Shown: positions 43,381-51,873, counted from the stretch's first letter. The stretch: DNA of 64,000 nt from Gordonia phthalatica (GCF_001305675.1 NZ_CP011853.1:310001-374000); one strand, 5' to 3'. Notes: a model not told the origin generated them from the letters alone. Numbers and translations: made by a program.

Positions 43381-43869
43381 ATGCCGCGTCCGGACCGGGG
43401 AGGGGTCGACGACGAGGCCGCCGCGATGATGTCGGCGGCCCTCGACGCCGCCCGCACCGCCCCGGTCGACGACGTCCCGATCGGTGCCGTCGTCTTCGGT
43501 CCCGACGGGACGGAGATCGCGCGCGCCGCCAATCGCCGGGAGGCGGACGGCGACCCCACCGCCCACGCCGAGATCCTCGCTCTCCGCGCCGCGACGGCCG
43601 TGCATGGCGCTGGCTGGCGGCTGTCGGACTGCACCCTGGTCGTCACCGTGGAGCCCTGCGTCATGTGCGCCGGTGCGATCGGCCTGGCCCGGATCTCCCG
43701 CGTCGTGTTCGGCGCGTGGGAGCCCAAGACCGGCGCCGTCGGATCGCTGTGGGACGTGCTCCGCGATCCGCGTCAGGTCCACCGGCCCGAGGTGCTCGCC
43801 GGTGTCCGCGAAGCCGAATGCGCCGCCCTGGTCCGCGACTTCTTCGCCGACCGTCGGGGACAACCCTGA
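43381..43869 (+). CDS. tadA: tRNA-specific adenosine deaminase TadA
   Basis: 162 residues. Cytidine-deaminase-fold zinc site HAE (H62, E64) and PCVMC (C93, C96), with VPIGAVVF and ARISRVVFGA as in TadA. It converts A34 to inosine in tRNA-Arg(ACG), whose gene is at 32094. Overlap with cytosine deaminase annotation is possible, but TadA is favoured by its partner gene and length. Confidence 0.9.
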   Translation: MPRPDRGGVDDEAAAMMSAALDAARTAPVDDVPIGAVVFGPDGTEIARAANRREADGDPTAHAEILALRAATAVHGAGWRLSDCTLVVTVEPCVMCAGAIGLARISRVVFGAWEPKTGAVGSLWDVLRDPRQVHRPEVLAGVREAECAALVRDFFADRRGQP

Positions 43870-43985
43870 ACTCTGCCCGGATATCGGGTTTCGAGGCCCT
43901 TCACCCCTCGCCGTCGGGCGGTTCCTGTGGCAGCCTCAAAGAGGTAGAAGTCGTCCGCCCGTAGGCTCGAGAATTGGGGAACAAC

Positions 43986-44315
43986 ATGTCGGATCCGATG
44001 GACAAGATCAGCGAAGTGGTCGACACCTTCGCGCGCAAGGTCGACGAGTTCGCGACCAGCGAGCAGGTGACCGGCGCCGTGGCGAACGCCAAGGCCAAGC
44101 TGACCGAGATCGCCGCCAACGAGAACGTCGCCGGCGCGGTCGACACCGCGAAGGGCAAGTTCAGCGAGGTCGCGAACAACGAGCACGTCGTCGGCGTCGT
44201 CGGCACGGCCAAGGAGAAGATCGGCGAGTTCGCGGCCAACGAGAACGTGGTGAACGCGGTCGGCGCCGCCAAGACCAAGATCGACGAGATCGCCGCCAAG
44301 CTGTCCGGTCGCTGA
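43986..44315 (+). CDS. small protein built of four 20-residue repeats
   Basis: 109 residues from ATG 43986 (GGGGA upstream). After a related half-repeat (DKISEVVDTFARKVDEF) come four in-register units of 20 residues: ATSEQVTGAVANAKAKLTEI, AANENVAGAVDTAKGKFSEV, ANNEHVVGVVGTAKEKIGEF and AANENVVNAVGAAKTKIDEI. Charged and hydrophobic residues alternate as in amphipathic helices, resembling LEA- or apolipoprotein-like bundles. There are no cysteines, signal peptide or membrane helix. It might bind membranes or act in stress protection; this is inference. Highly expressed genes (tRNA-Ser, cspA) follow. Confidence 0.72.
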   Translation: MSDPMDKISEVVDTFARKVDEFATSEQVTGAVANAKAKLTEIAANENVAGAVDTAKGKFSEVANNEHVVGVVGTAKEKIGEFAANENVVNAVGAAKTKIDEIAAKLSGR

Positions 44316-44382
44316 ACCACATCGAAATAGGCGCTGACCAGCCGATTTCGCACTGATGATCCACTGCGGTACAGTTTTCCGC

Positions 44383-44470
44383 GGTGGCGTGTCCGAGCGG
44401 CCGAAGGTGCAGCACTCGAAATGCTGTGTGCGGTAACCCCGTACCGAGGGTTCAAATCCCTCCGCCACCG
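44383..44470 (+). tRNA. tRNA-Ser (anticodon CGA)
   Basis: 88-nt class II tRNA. The acceptor arm GGTGGCG (44383-44389) pairs with CGCCACC (44463-44469), discriminator G44470. The anticodon arm ACTCGAAAT gives CGA; a long variable arm follows. It reads UCG, the most used serine codon group in this GC-rich genome. CCA is not encoded. Confidence 0.95.
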
Positions 44471-44475
44471 CCGAG

Positions 44476-44510
44476 GGCCCTGACTTGCAGATGCAGGTCA
44501 GGGCCTTTTC
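44476..44510 (+). terminator. intrinsic terminator after tRNA-Ser(CGA)
   Basis: A 13-bp stem (44476-44488 with 44493-44505, one GU pair, arm GGCCCTGAC outermost), 4-nt loop AGAT and a TTTTC tail. Confidence 0.85.
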
Positions 44511-44639
44511 CAATTCCGCGTGGTCATCCCCGATCGAGCGGCTGAAGACCGAGTCGCAGGATCGATTCAGATGTGAAACCCTGGTGCAGCGGGTACGCAG
44601 ATTTTGCCTCCGCCCACTGAAAGAAAGCAGTACCAAAGC

Positions 44640-44843
44640 ATGGCACAAGGAACCGTCAAATGGTTCAACGGCGAGAAGGGCTTCGGCTTCATCGCTCCCG
44701 ACGACGGAGGGGCCGACGTCTTCGTCCATTACTCCGCGATCTCCGGTAACGGCTTCCGTAACCTGGACGAGAACCAGCGGGTTGAGTTCACCACCGAGCA
44801 GGGGCCGAAGGGTCCGCAGGCGGTCAACGTCAGCGGTCTCTGA
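44640..44843 (+). CDS. cspA: cold-shock protein CspA family
   Basis: 67 residues, the standard length. RNP-1 KGFGFIAP and RNP-2 VFVHYSAI motifs bind single-stranded RNA/DNA. MAQGTVKWFNGEKGFGF is the classic start. The upstream 129 bp after the tRNA terminator likely form a long leader, as is usual for csp mRNAs, but I see no specific cold box. A strong intrinsic terminator follows. Confidence 0.95.
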   Translation: MAQGTVKWFNGEKGFGFIAPDDGGADVFVHYSAISGNGFRNLDENQRVEFTTEQGPKGPQAVNVSGL

Positions 44844-44859
44844 TCGCACTCTCTCGAAG

Positions 44860-44890
44860 GAGCCCGCGCCGGATCGGCGCGGGCTCTTTT
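44860..44890 (+). terminator. intrinsic terminator of cspA
   Basis: GAGCCCGCGCC (44860-44870) pairs with GGCGCGGGCTC (44876-44886) around GGATC, followed by TTTT. A classic rho-independent form, 16 bp after the cspA stop. Confidence 0.93.
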
Positions 44891-44924
44891 CGACCTTGAT
44901 CGCGGGCTGATGCGGAAGCCGTGC

Positions 44925-44975
44925 AGATTTCGGCCCCCGAATCCATCTGAGAGATGGATTCGGGGGCCGAAATCT
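44925..44975. repeat. palindromic repeat element, copy B
   Basis: 24-bp perfect arms (44925-44948 with 44952-44975) around a GAG loop. This is the second copy of the element at 30712-30756, in the gap between cspA and the convergent ddl gene. cspA already has its own terminator, so this one may serve ddl or be a repeat in its own right. Confidence 0.8.
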
Positions 44976-44998
44976 TCGGTGTGTCCGGGGTCGAGCGG

Positions 44999-46072
44999 TC
45001 AGTGCTCCGTCGAGAACGAACTCCGCCGACGGTGGACCTCCAGCGCGAGGGTCACGAGGCGGTCGATGAGGTCGGAGTAGGCGATGCCGGTGGCCTCCCA
45101 CATCTTCGGGTACATCGACGCGGGGGTGAAGCCGGGAATCGTGTTGACCTCGTTGAGGAGCCAGCCGCGGCCGCCCTCCTCGTAGAAGAAGTCGACGCGC
45201 GCCATGCCCGCACAGCGGAGGGCGACGAAGGCGTCGACGGCGTGCTCGCGGACGGAGGCGATCGCCTCGTCGGACAGGGGCGCGGGGATCATCAACTCGG
45301 CGGAGCCGGTGACGTACTTGTCCTCGTAGTCGTAGAAGTCGCTGCCGGGCTTCACCTCGCCGGGGAGCGACGCGTCGGGGGCGGTGTTGCCGAGGACGGC
45401 CACCTCCACCTCGCGGCCGTCGACGCCCTCCTCGATGACGATGACGTCGTCGTACCGCAGTGCCAGGTTGATGGCGGAGTCGAGCTCTTCGATGCTCTCG
45501 ACGCGACTCACGCCGACCGACGAACCCATGTTCGCGGGCTTGACGAAGGCGGGGAAGCCCAACTGCTCGGTGACGTCGGTGAGGATCTGGCGGGCGTCGG
45601 TGATTCCGTCGCGGAACGTGAGCCACTTGCACTGCGGGATGCCTGCGCGGGCGGCGACCTCCTTGGCCATGGCCTTGTCCATGCACAGCGACGACGACAG
45701 CACGCCGCAACCGACGTACGGGAGCTTGAACAGCTCGAGCATGCCCTGGACGGTGCCGTCCTCACCGTGCGGTCCGTGCAGGAGCGGGAAGACGACGGTC
45801 AGGTCGTCGGCGGAGCCGCGCAGAACGGCATGCGGGTCGACGACCGGGCCGTCGATCTCGAGGCTGTTCGGGAGCTCGGCGCCCGCGGCGAGGTCCTCGG
45901 CCAACGCGTCGTTGCGATGCCACACGCCGCGCTTGTCGATGCCCACGGGAATCAGGCGGTACTTGGAACGATCCGCGGCGGCCAGCACATGTGCGGCGCT
46001 CACGCGGGAGACATCGTGTTCGGCGGATACGCCGCCGTAGAGGACAACGAGCCGGATGAGGGGGGTGCTCAT
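44999..46072 (-). CDS. ddl: D-alanine--D-alanine ligase
   Basis: 357 residues. ATP-grasp enzyme joining two D-Ala for peptidoglycan. VLYGGVSAEHDVS (N-terminal Glu), HGPHGEDGTVQG, the omega-loop KPGSDFYDYEDKYV with the Tyr found in D-Ala (not D-Lac) ligases, and NEVNTIPGFTP with the metal ligands. The omega-loop argues against a VanA-type vancomycin-resistance ligase. It is divergent from murF, whose substrate is its product, with 39 bp between starts. Confidence 0.92.
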   Translation of the reverse strand: MSTPLIRLVVLYGGVSAEHDVSRVSAAHVLAAADRSKYRLIPVGIDKRGVWHRNDALAEDLAAGAELPNSLEIDGPVVDPHAVLRGSADDLTVVFPLLHGPHGEDGTVQGMLELFKLPYVGCGVLSSSLCMDKAMAKEVAARAGIPQCKWLTFRDGITDARQILTDVTEQLGFPAFVKPANMGSSVGVSRVESIEELDSAINLALRYDDVIVIEEGVDGREVEVAVLGNTAPDASLPGEVKPGSDFYDYEDKYVTGSAELMIPAPLSDEAIASVREHAVDAFVALRCAGMARVDFFYEEGGRGWLLNEVNTIPGFTPASMYPKMWEATGIAYSDLIDRLVTLALEVHRRRSSFSTEH

Positions 46073-46111
46073 GGGTGCAACGATACGTCCTTGCTTGTAG
46101 CGTTGTTTGTC

Positions 46112-47428
46112 GTGCGTCTCCTTGCCAGCCAGATAGCCGCCGCGACAGGCGGAACCCTCCACGGACCGGATGTCACGGTCGATTCCGCGAGCATCGACTC
46201 GCGAACCGCCCGACCCGGACAGCTGTTCGTGCCGATCGTCGCCGCGCGCGACGGCCACGACTTCATCCCGTCGGCCGTGGCTGCCGGAGCCCCCGTCTAC
46301 CTCACCGACCGGACGCCCGATCCCGCCGTCGCGGCCACCGCGGTGCAGGTCGCGGACACCGCCGAAGCACTCGCCGATATCGGTCGGCACGTGCGTGCAG
46401 GGCTGCCCGGCAGCGTTGTGGGCGTCACCGGATCGGTCGGCAAGACCTCCACCAAGGACCTCCTCGCCGGCGTCCTCGCGACCACGTTCCGCACCGCGGC
46501 CAGCGAGAAGTCGTTCAACAACGAGCTCGGTCTGCCGCTGACCCTGCTCGGCGCGCCCGACGACACCGAGGCCGTCGTCCTGGAGATGGGGGCGCGCGGT
46601 GTCGGCCACATCGCGCAGCTGTGCTCCATCGCGTCGCCGAACGTCGGTGTCCTGACCCGCGTCGAAGCAGTGCACCTGGAGATGTTCGGCAGCTTCGAGA
46701 ACATCGCGAAGGCGAAGGGCGAGCTCGTCGAATCACTGCCGGCCGACGGCCTCGCCGTGTTGAACGCCGACCACCCGATCGTCGCCGCCATGGCGCCGCG
46801 CACCACCGCGCGGGTCCTGACCTACGGCATCGCCGAGGGCGCCGACGTGCGGGCGACCGACATCGTGCTCGACGACGAGCTCCGCGCGAGCTTCACCCTG
46901 CACACCCCGTGGGGCACGACCGCCGTGCGGCTCGGCGCCCGCGGCGAGCACCAGGTGGGTAATGCGCTGGCCGCGGCCGCGGCCGGTGGCGGCGTCGGCG
47001 TGCCGATCGAGAAGATCGCCGAAGGGCTGCTCGGCGCCGACCTGTCCGGGCTGCGCATGGAGATGAGCACCACGGCGGCGGGCGCGACGATCATCAACGA
47101 CTCGTACAACGCCAACCCGACGTCGATGGGCGCGGGCCTGTCGGCGCTCGCCCGGATCGACGCGCGCCGCCGGTTCGCGGTGCTCGGCACCATGGCCGAA
47201 CTCGGGGCCGACAGTGACGCCGCGCATCGCGGGGTCGCGGAGCAGGCTGCGGCGCTGGGCGTCACCGTGATCGCGGTCGACGAGCCCGCCTACGGAGACG
47301 GCGTGACGCATGTCTCCGGGATCGACGCCGCCGTCGCCGCGCTCGGTGAGCTCGGCGAGGGCGACGCGGTCCTGATCAAGGGCAGCCGCGTCGCCGCTCT
47401 GGAACGGGTCGCCGACGCGCTGAGCTGA
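46112..47428 (+). CDS. murF: UDP-MurNAc-tripeptide--D-Ala-D-Ala ligase
   Basis: 438 residues from GTG 46112; TTG 46103 is possible. Mur ligase P-loop GVTGSVGKTST (about 104-114), carbamylated-Lys region SEKSFNNELGLPLTLL and the C-terminal NDSYNANPTSM block. It attaches D-Ala-D-Ala to the UDP-MurNAc tripeptide. It sits outside any dcw cluster: no mur, fts or mra gene is visible beside it, only ddl. Whether a second murF exists elsewhere cannot be seen. The last codons run into an 18-nt tandem repeat. Confidence 0.92.
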   Translation: MRLLASQIAAATGGTLHGPDVTVDSASIDSRTARPGQLFVPIVAARDGHDFIPSAVAAGAPVYLTDRTPDPAVAATAVQVADTAEALADIGRHVRAGLPGSVVGVTGSVGKTSTKDLLAGVLATTFRTAASEKSFNNELGLPLTLLGAPDDTEAVVLEMGARGVGHIAQLCSIASPNVGVLTRVEAVHLEMFGSFENIAKAKGELVESLPADGLAVLNADHPIVAAMAPRTTARVLTYGIAEGADVRATDIVLDDELRASFTLHTPWGTTAVRLGARGEHQVGNALAAAAAGGGVGVPIEKIAEGLLGADLSGLRMEMSTTAAGATIINDSYNANPTSMGAGLSALARIDARRRFAVLGTMAELGADSDAAHRGVAEQAAALGVTVIAVDEPAYGDGVTHVSGIDAAVAALGELGEGDAVLIKGSRVAALERVADALS

Positions 47429-47464
47429 TCGGACGCACTGAGCTGAGCCGCCGCGCTGAGCTGA
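47416..47464 (+). repeat. three tandem 18-nt repeats at the murF stop
   Basis: CGCRCTGAGCTGA occurs at 47416-47428, 47434-47446 and 47452-47464 (R is G, A, G), an exact 18-nt period. The first copy contains the murF stop codon; each later copy repeats an in-frame TGA. Confidence 0.75.
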
Positions 47465-47486
47465 GCGGACTCCTGAGCCCAGTCGG

Positions 47487-47945
47487 CTACTGAACCATCA
47501 GGGCGAAGGCCGAGCCGTCCTTGGTGCAGCGCGCCATCTCGCCCGCGGTGGTGGAGGGGCCGCAGTCCCAGCCGGACACGGTCTGCGGAGCGCCGGTGGC
47601 GATCAGCGGGCCGTACTCCTTGGCGATGCTCTTCGCGACGTCGCAGGTCAGGTTGCCTTCGACGATGTGAATGTAGAGAGCGCCGTCGGGTCCCTTGGTG
47701 GCGCCGCAGGTCTTGTTGCCGTCGGCGGAGACCGTCTCGGTTGGCTCGTCGGAGGTGGTGGTCTTGGGCTTCGGGCCGGGCACCACGGGGACGCTGGGAT
47801 CGTTGGTGGCGGGCGTCGAGACCTCCGATGCGGCGGTGTCGGCACCGGGTGATGCGGCTTCGTTCTCTGAACCGCAGGCGGTCCCGGCGAGGGCGATCGA
47901 GGCGCCGAAGAGGACGGTCGCGGCCAGTTTCATCGTGCGAGTCAT
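47487..47945 (-). CDS. small secreted lipoprotein-like protein
   Basis: 152 residues. Signal peptide with a GTAC lipobox-like end (C24; the -3 position is Gly, so the site is slightly atypical). A Ser/Thr/Pro linker (30-72) leads to a domain with four cysteines (KTCGATKG, LTCDVAKSIAKEYG, WDCGPS, ARCTKDG), probably two disulfides. The domain resembles the external tail of the Ser/Thr kinase at 10605-12005 in its CGxxxGPDGALxx type spacing. Function unknown. Confidence 0.68.
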   Translation of the reverse strand: MTRTMKLAATVLFGASIALAGTACGSENEAASPGADTAASEVSTPATNDPSVPVVPGPKPKTTTSDEPTETVSADGNKTCGATKGPDGALYIHIVEGNLTCDVAKSIAKEYGPLIATGAPQTVSGWDCGPSTTAGEMARCTKDGSAFALMVQ

Positions 47946-47991
47946 GGTTCAACGCTAACGAATTTGAGCGGTCACGCACACTGCTGGGACA

Positions 47992-49239
47992 ATGGCGGCC
48001 GTGACTTCCAGCCTCTTCACGCCGCGCGCGACCCTCGATGGAACGGCCGGTCGTACCGGAACCATCAGCACCCCGCACGGTGAGATCCAGACGCCCGCAT
48101 TCGTTCCCGTCGGCACCAAGGCGACGGTGAAGACGGTGCTGCCGGAATCGGTCGCGGCGCTCGGAGCGCAGGCCGTTCTGGCCAATGCCTACCACCTGTA
48201 CCTGCAGCCCGGCCCGGAGATCGTCGACGAGGCCGGCGGGCTGGGGCGGTTCATGAACTGGCCCGGCCCCACGTACACCGACAGCGGCGGCTTCCAGGTG
48301 ATGTCGCTCGGCGTCGGCTTCAAGAAGGTCATCTCGATGGAGGCCGTCGGCCCGGAGGACGACCACAAGGTGGCCGAGGGCAAGGAACGGCTCGCCAACG
48401 TCGACGACGACGGCGTCACCTTCAAATCGCACCTCGACGGTTCCAAGCACCGGTTCACGCCGGAGGTGTCGATGCAGATCCAGCACCAGTTGGGCGCCGA
48501 CATCATCTTCGCGTTCGACGAGCTCACCACGCTGATGAACACCCGTGGCTACCAGGAGTCGTCGCTGGAACGAACCCGCCAGTGGGCCATCCGCTGCCTC
48601 GCCGAACACAACCGGCTGTCGCAGGAGCGGGCGCATCGTCCGCAGCAGGCGCTGTGGGGCGTCATCCAGGGCGCGCAGTACGAGGACCTGCGCCGCAAGG
48701 CCACTCGCGACCTCGTCGAACTGAGCCGCATCGACCGCGAGAACGGCGGCAAGGGCTTCGGCGGCTACGGCATCGGGGGTGCGCTGGAGAAGTCGAACCT
48801 CGGCACCATCGTCGGGTGGGTCACCGACGAACTGCCCGACGACGCGCCCCGCCACCTGCTCGGCATCAGCGAACCCGACGACATCTTCACCGCTATCGAG
48901 AACGGCGCCGACACCTTCGACTGCGTGTCGCCGACCCGGGTGGCGCGCAACGGCGCCATCTACTCCTTCGACGGCCGCTACAACATCACCAACCGCAAGT
49001 ACCGCAACGACTTCCGGCCCCTCGACGAGGAGCTCGACAACTATTCGACGCAGTACACACGGGCTTACCTCCACCACCTGTTCAAGGCGAAGGAGGGCCT
49101 CGCATCCACGCTCGCGACCCTGCACAACCTGTCGTTCACCGTGACCCTCGTCGACCGCGCCCGCAAGGCGATCGAGGACGGCAACTACTTCGATTACCGC
49201 GACGACTTCCTGGCCCGGTATTACGCGGGGAGCCGATAG
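47992..49239 (+). CDS. tgt: tRNA-guanine(34) transglycosylase
   Basis: 415 residues, bacterial TGT length. It exchanges G34 for a queuine precursor in GUN-anticodon tRNAs. Active-site TDSGGFQVMSLG (Asp), the second Asp in FAFDELTT region, and GGYGIGGALEKS are conserved. The zinc ligand region near the C-terminus shows DCVSPTRVARNG followed by no clear CxCxxC set; the expected cysteines are reduced to one Cys, which is worth noting. gluQRS, acting later in queuosine modification, is 4.2 kb downstream. Confidence 0.85.
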   Translation: MAAVTSSLFTPRATLDGTAGRTGTISTPHGEIQTPAFVPVGTKATVKTVLPESVAALGAQAVLANAYHLYLQPGPEIVDEAGGLGRFMNWPGPTYTDSGGFQVMSLGVGFKKVISMEAVGPEDDHKVAEGKERLANVDDDGVTFKSHLDGSKHRFTPEVSMQIQHQLGADIIFAFDELTTLMNTRGYQESSLERTRQWAIRCLAEHNRLSQERAHRPQQALWGVIQGAQYEDLRRKATRDLVELSRIDRENGGKGFGGYGIGGALEKSNLGTIVGWVTDELPDDAPRHLLGISEPDDIFTAIENGADTFDCVSPTRVARNGAIYSFDGRYNITNRKYRNDFRPLDEELDNYSTQYTRAYLHHLFKAKEGLASTLATLHNLSFTVTLVDRARKAIEDGNYFDYRDDFLARYYAGSR

Positions 49240-49354
49240 CCCGCAGTCATATATTCGTATCGTCTTAATGGGCATCAACTAAGTAATTTCCTATTCCTAT
49301 TCGCGCCGATAGTGTGATCCGTAACGCACACATCGACGTGGAGAGGAACTGGGC
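49240..49354 (+). promoter_or_regulatory. AT-rich control region before the AAA-catABC cluster
   Basis: This 115-bp gap is clearly richer in A/T than its surroundings. It holds CCTATT twice in tandem (about 49290-49301) and GTGTG (49312-49316) with CACAC (49327-49331), a 5-bp inverted repeat with a 10-bp spacer. The AAA gene follows with GAGAGG as ribosome-binding site. No regulator gene adjoins it. Confidence 0.45.
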
Positions 49355-50935
49355 ATGCTGGTGGCACCGACGGCCGTCGTTCTGGCCACGACCTCCGGCG
49401 ACCTGGAGCTCGCGCGGCATCAGGCGGAGAACTGGCGGTCGGCCGAGATCGCCGTCGCCGAACGAGATCTCACCGATCTCGCGCTCGCCGACCTCGCGAC
49501 CACCGCCGACCTGGCGGGCGACCACAGCTTCGCGCGCGCCGTGTCCGCGGTCCGCGCGGCGCGCAGCGGCGACTTCGCTCCCGTCCCGCACATCGACGCC
49601 GCCGTCGAGATCCTGCGAACCTTCCTGCAGCGGGACATGATCGACGGCTGGCTCTACGTCCGCGAGTCCGACGGCTACCTGCACCCATACCTGGTGACCG
49701 GCATCGTGATGGAGCACGCCGATCGCACGCGCAGCGCCCGCATCAAGATCACCGCCGAGGCCGACAATCCGACCGTCAAACGGCCGTCCCGCGCGCCCCG
49801 CATCCTGTACTTCGACGAGACCGAAGTGGTCGGCAAGACGCCCGCCGACATCCTCACCGCGGGCGGCGCCTACAAGGAGACCGCGGCTCTTCGTGCCGAG
49901 TACCAGGCACGGAGAGCCGCCTTCCAGACCGTCATCGACGACGGTTTCGGGAAGCAGTTCCTGTACACCGGACGCGCGCTGCGCACCGACGACTACCGCT
50001 CGCCCAACGCGCGGAGCGGTCGGAAGATGGTGCACGATGTCGCCCCCGACGAGATCGCCCCGCTGCGCGGTGTCGCGGCGTCGCCGCTGTGGCCCGCCGA
50101 CGAGTTCGGCCCCGTCCCGGTGATCACCGCCGTCCGCGTCTTCGACCTCGCCGCGCAGGACTTCCTCGACGTCAACACCGGCGACCTGGAGCCCTACCGC
50201 TACGACCGCGACCTCCAGAACAAGTTGGTGCTGCCGCCCGAGCACGGCGAACTCCTCGACATCCTCACCACCGACATCTCCGTCTTCACCGGCGACATCA
50301 TCGACGGCAAGTCGGCGGGCAACGTCATCCTCGCGAAGGGTCGGCCGGGCGTTGGCAAGACGCTGACCGCCGAGGTGTACGCCGAGGTCATCGGACGCCC
50401 GCTCTACTCGATCCACTCCGGATCCCTCGGCATCACACCCGAACTGGTCCGCAAGAATCTGGAGATCATCTTCGACCGCGCCAAGCGCTGGGAGGCAGTC
50501 CTGCTGCTCGACGAGGCCGACGTCTTCGTCGCCGAACGCGGCTTCGACCTCGGTCAGAACGCGATCGTCGCCGAGTTCCTCCGCACCCTCGAGTACTACG
50601 ACGGCCTGCTGTTCCTGACCACGAACCGGGTCCACGGCGTCGACGAGGCCATCCTCGCGCGCTGCGCCGCGGTCATCGAGTACCACGTCCCCGACGGCGA
50701 CTCCGCCCGCCGGATCTGGCAGATCCTGGCCGACGGCAACGGCGTCGACCTGAGCGAGAGCCTCCTCGACGAACTCGTCGCCGGCTTCCCGGAGATCACC
50801 CCGCGCGACATCAAGATGCTGCTCCGTCTGGCGCTGCGCATGGCGGCCCACCGCGGCGTCGAACTCAGCACCGAGGTGTTCGCGGGCAGCGCCCGCTTCC
50901 GCGGCCTCCGCTTCGTTCCGCCGAACGAACGATAG
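49355..50935 (+). CDS. AAA+ ATPase at the head of the catechol gene cluster
   Basis: 526 residues. Residues 1-300 form an uncharacterised N-terminal region, without signal peptide. Residues 310-500 are one AAA+ module: Walker A GRPGVGKT (329-336), Walker B LLLDEAD (383-389), sensor-1 N424 in FLTTNRV, and an Arg in ILARCAAV. The core (LLLDEADVFVAERG, FLRTLEYYDGLLFLTTNRV) recalls an AAA subfamily abundant in fungi; this is memory, not a search. It reads into catA with a 62-bp gap and no terminator, so it is probably expressed with catABC. A metal-insertion, activation or remodelling role for a Cat enzyme is inference. Confidence 0.83.
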   Translation: MLVAPTAVVLATTSGDLELARHQAENWRSAEIAVAERDLTDLALADLATTADLAGDHSFARAVSAVRAARSGDFAPVPHIDAAVEILRTFLQRDMIDGWLYVRESDGYLHPYLVTGIVMEHADRTRSARIKITAEADNPTVKRPSRAPRILYFDETEVVGKTPADILTAGGAYKETAALRAEYQARRAAFQTVIDDGFGKQFLYTGRALRTDDYRSPNARSGRKMVHDVAPDEIAPLRGVAASPLWPADEFGPVPVITAVRVFDLAAQDFLDVNTGDLEPYRYDRDLQNKLVLPPEHGELLDILTTDISVFTGDIIDGKSAGNVILAKGRPGVGKTLTAEVYAEVIGRPLYSIHSGSLGITPELVRKNLEIIFDRAKRWEAVLLLDEADVFVAERGFDLGQNAIVAEFLRTLEYYDGLLFLTTNRVHGVDEAILARCAAVIEYHVPDGDSARRIWQILADGNGVDLSESLLDELVAGFPEITPRDIKMLLRLALRMAAHRGVELSTEVFAGSARFRGLRFVPPNER

Positions 50936-50997
50936 AAACCCCGATCCCGCCGACAGCCCACGCCGGCACTCCATCCCCAGAGAGAAAGAAGCACCCC

Positions 50998-51873
50998 ATG
51001 ACCGAGACCAGCTTCACTTCAGAGGTCACCGCCAAGGCCGCCGACTCCGGCGCCAACGCCTCGGCTCAGTTCCGCGAGCGCATGGCCGCCGCGGCCGGTC
51101 GTTCCGGCGTCGTCGACACCGCGCGCGTCGACCTGCTCGCGTCCAAGGTCATCAAGTCGATCAACGACATCGTGCTCGACGAGAAGGTCAGCTACGAGGA
51201 GTACAACGCGCTCAAGGCGTGGCTGATCAAGGTCGGTGAGGACGGCGAATGGCCGCTGTTCCTCGACGTGTGGCTCGAGCACTCCGTCGAAGAGGTCGCC
51301 AGCGAGCACCGCGAGGGCAGCAAGGGCACCATCGAGGGCCCGTACTACATCCCGAACGCCCCGGAACTCCCGTGGAACGGCACCATCCCGATGCGCGACG
51401 ACGAGCCCGGCACGCCGCTGGTCTTCCAGGGCCAGGTCCGTGCCGTCGACGGCCGTCCGCTCGGCGGAGCCCAGCTGGAGCTGTGGCACGCCGACGACCT
51501 CGGCTTCTACTCGCAGTTCGCCCCCGGCCTGCCCGAGTGGAACCTCCGCGGCACCTGGATCGCCGACGACGAGGGCCGCTTCGAGATCCACACCCTGCGT
51601 CCCGCGCCTTACCAGATCCCGACCGAGGGCGCGTGCGGCCAGCTGATCGCCGCCGCCGGCTGGCACGCCTGGCGTCCGGCGCACCTGCACTTCAAGGTGT
51701 CGGCGCCGGGCCACGAGCTCATCACCACCCAGCTGTACTTCCCGGGCGACCCGCACAACGGCGACGACATCGCCTCCGCCGTGAAGCCCGAGCTGATGCT
51801 CGATCCGCAGGACAACCCGAACGCCGAAGGCTTCGTCACCGACTACGACTTCGTCCTCGACCCCGAGAAGTAG
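50998..51873 (+). CDS. catA: catechol 1,2-dioxygenase
   Basis: 291 residues. Intradiol ring cleavage of catechol to cis,cis-muconate. The Fe(III) ligands are Y117 (GPYYIPNAP), Y171 (GFYSQF), H229 and H231 (RPAHLHF). The N-terminal helical lipid-binding linker typical of CatA, not found in PcaGH, is present (SINDIVLDEKVSYEEYNAL). GAAAGAA precedes ATG 50998. Its last 14 bases are duplicated 29 bp downstream. Confidence 0.95.
   Translation: MTETSFTSEVTAKAADSGANASAQFRERMAAAAGRSGVVDTARVDLLASKVIKSINDIVLDEKVSYEEYNALKAWLIKVGEDGEWPLFLDVWLEHSVEEVASEHREGSKGTIEGPYYIPNAPELPWNGTIPMRDDEPGTPLVFQGQVRAVDGRPLGGAQLELWHADDLGFYSQFAPGLPEWNLRGTWIADDEGRFEIHTLRPAPYQIPTEGACGQLIAAAGWHAWRPAHLHFKVSAPGHELITTQLYFPGDPHNGDDIASAVKPELMLDPQDNPNAEGFVTDYDFVLDPEK

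Noticed and set aside
44481..44639. Riboswitch or cold-shock leader before cspA
   Set aside because: The leader is long enough, but I could not find a conserved cold box or a convincing alternative fold by eye.
44999..47428. Vancomycin-type (D-Ala-D-Lac) resistance locus
   Set aside because: The ligase has the D-Ala omega-loop with FYDYEDKY, and no vanH or vanX is adjacent.
47290..49278. Open frame of 662 codons on the minus strand across tgt
   Set aside because: Shadow of tgt and the lipoprotein gene; no ribosome-binding site or family pattern.
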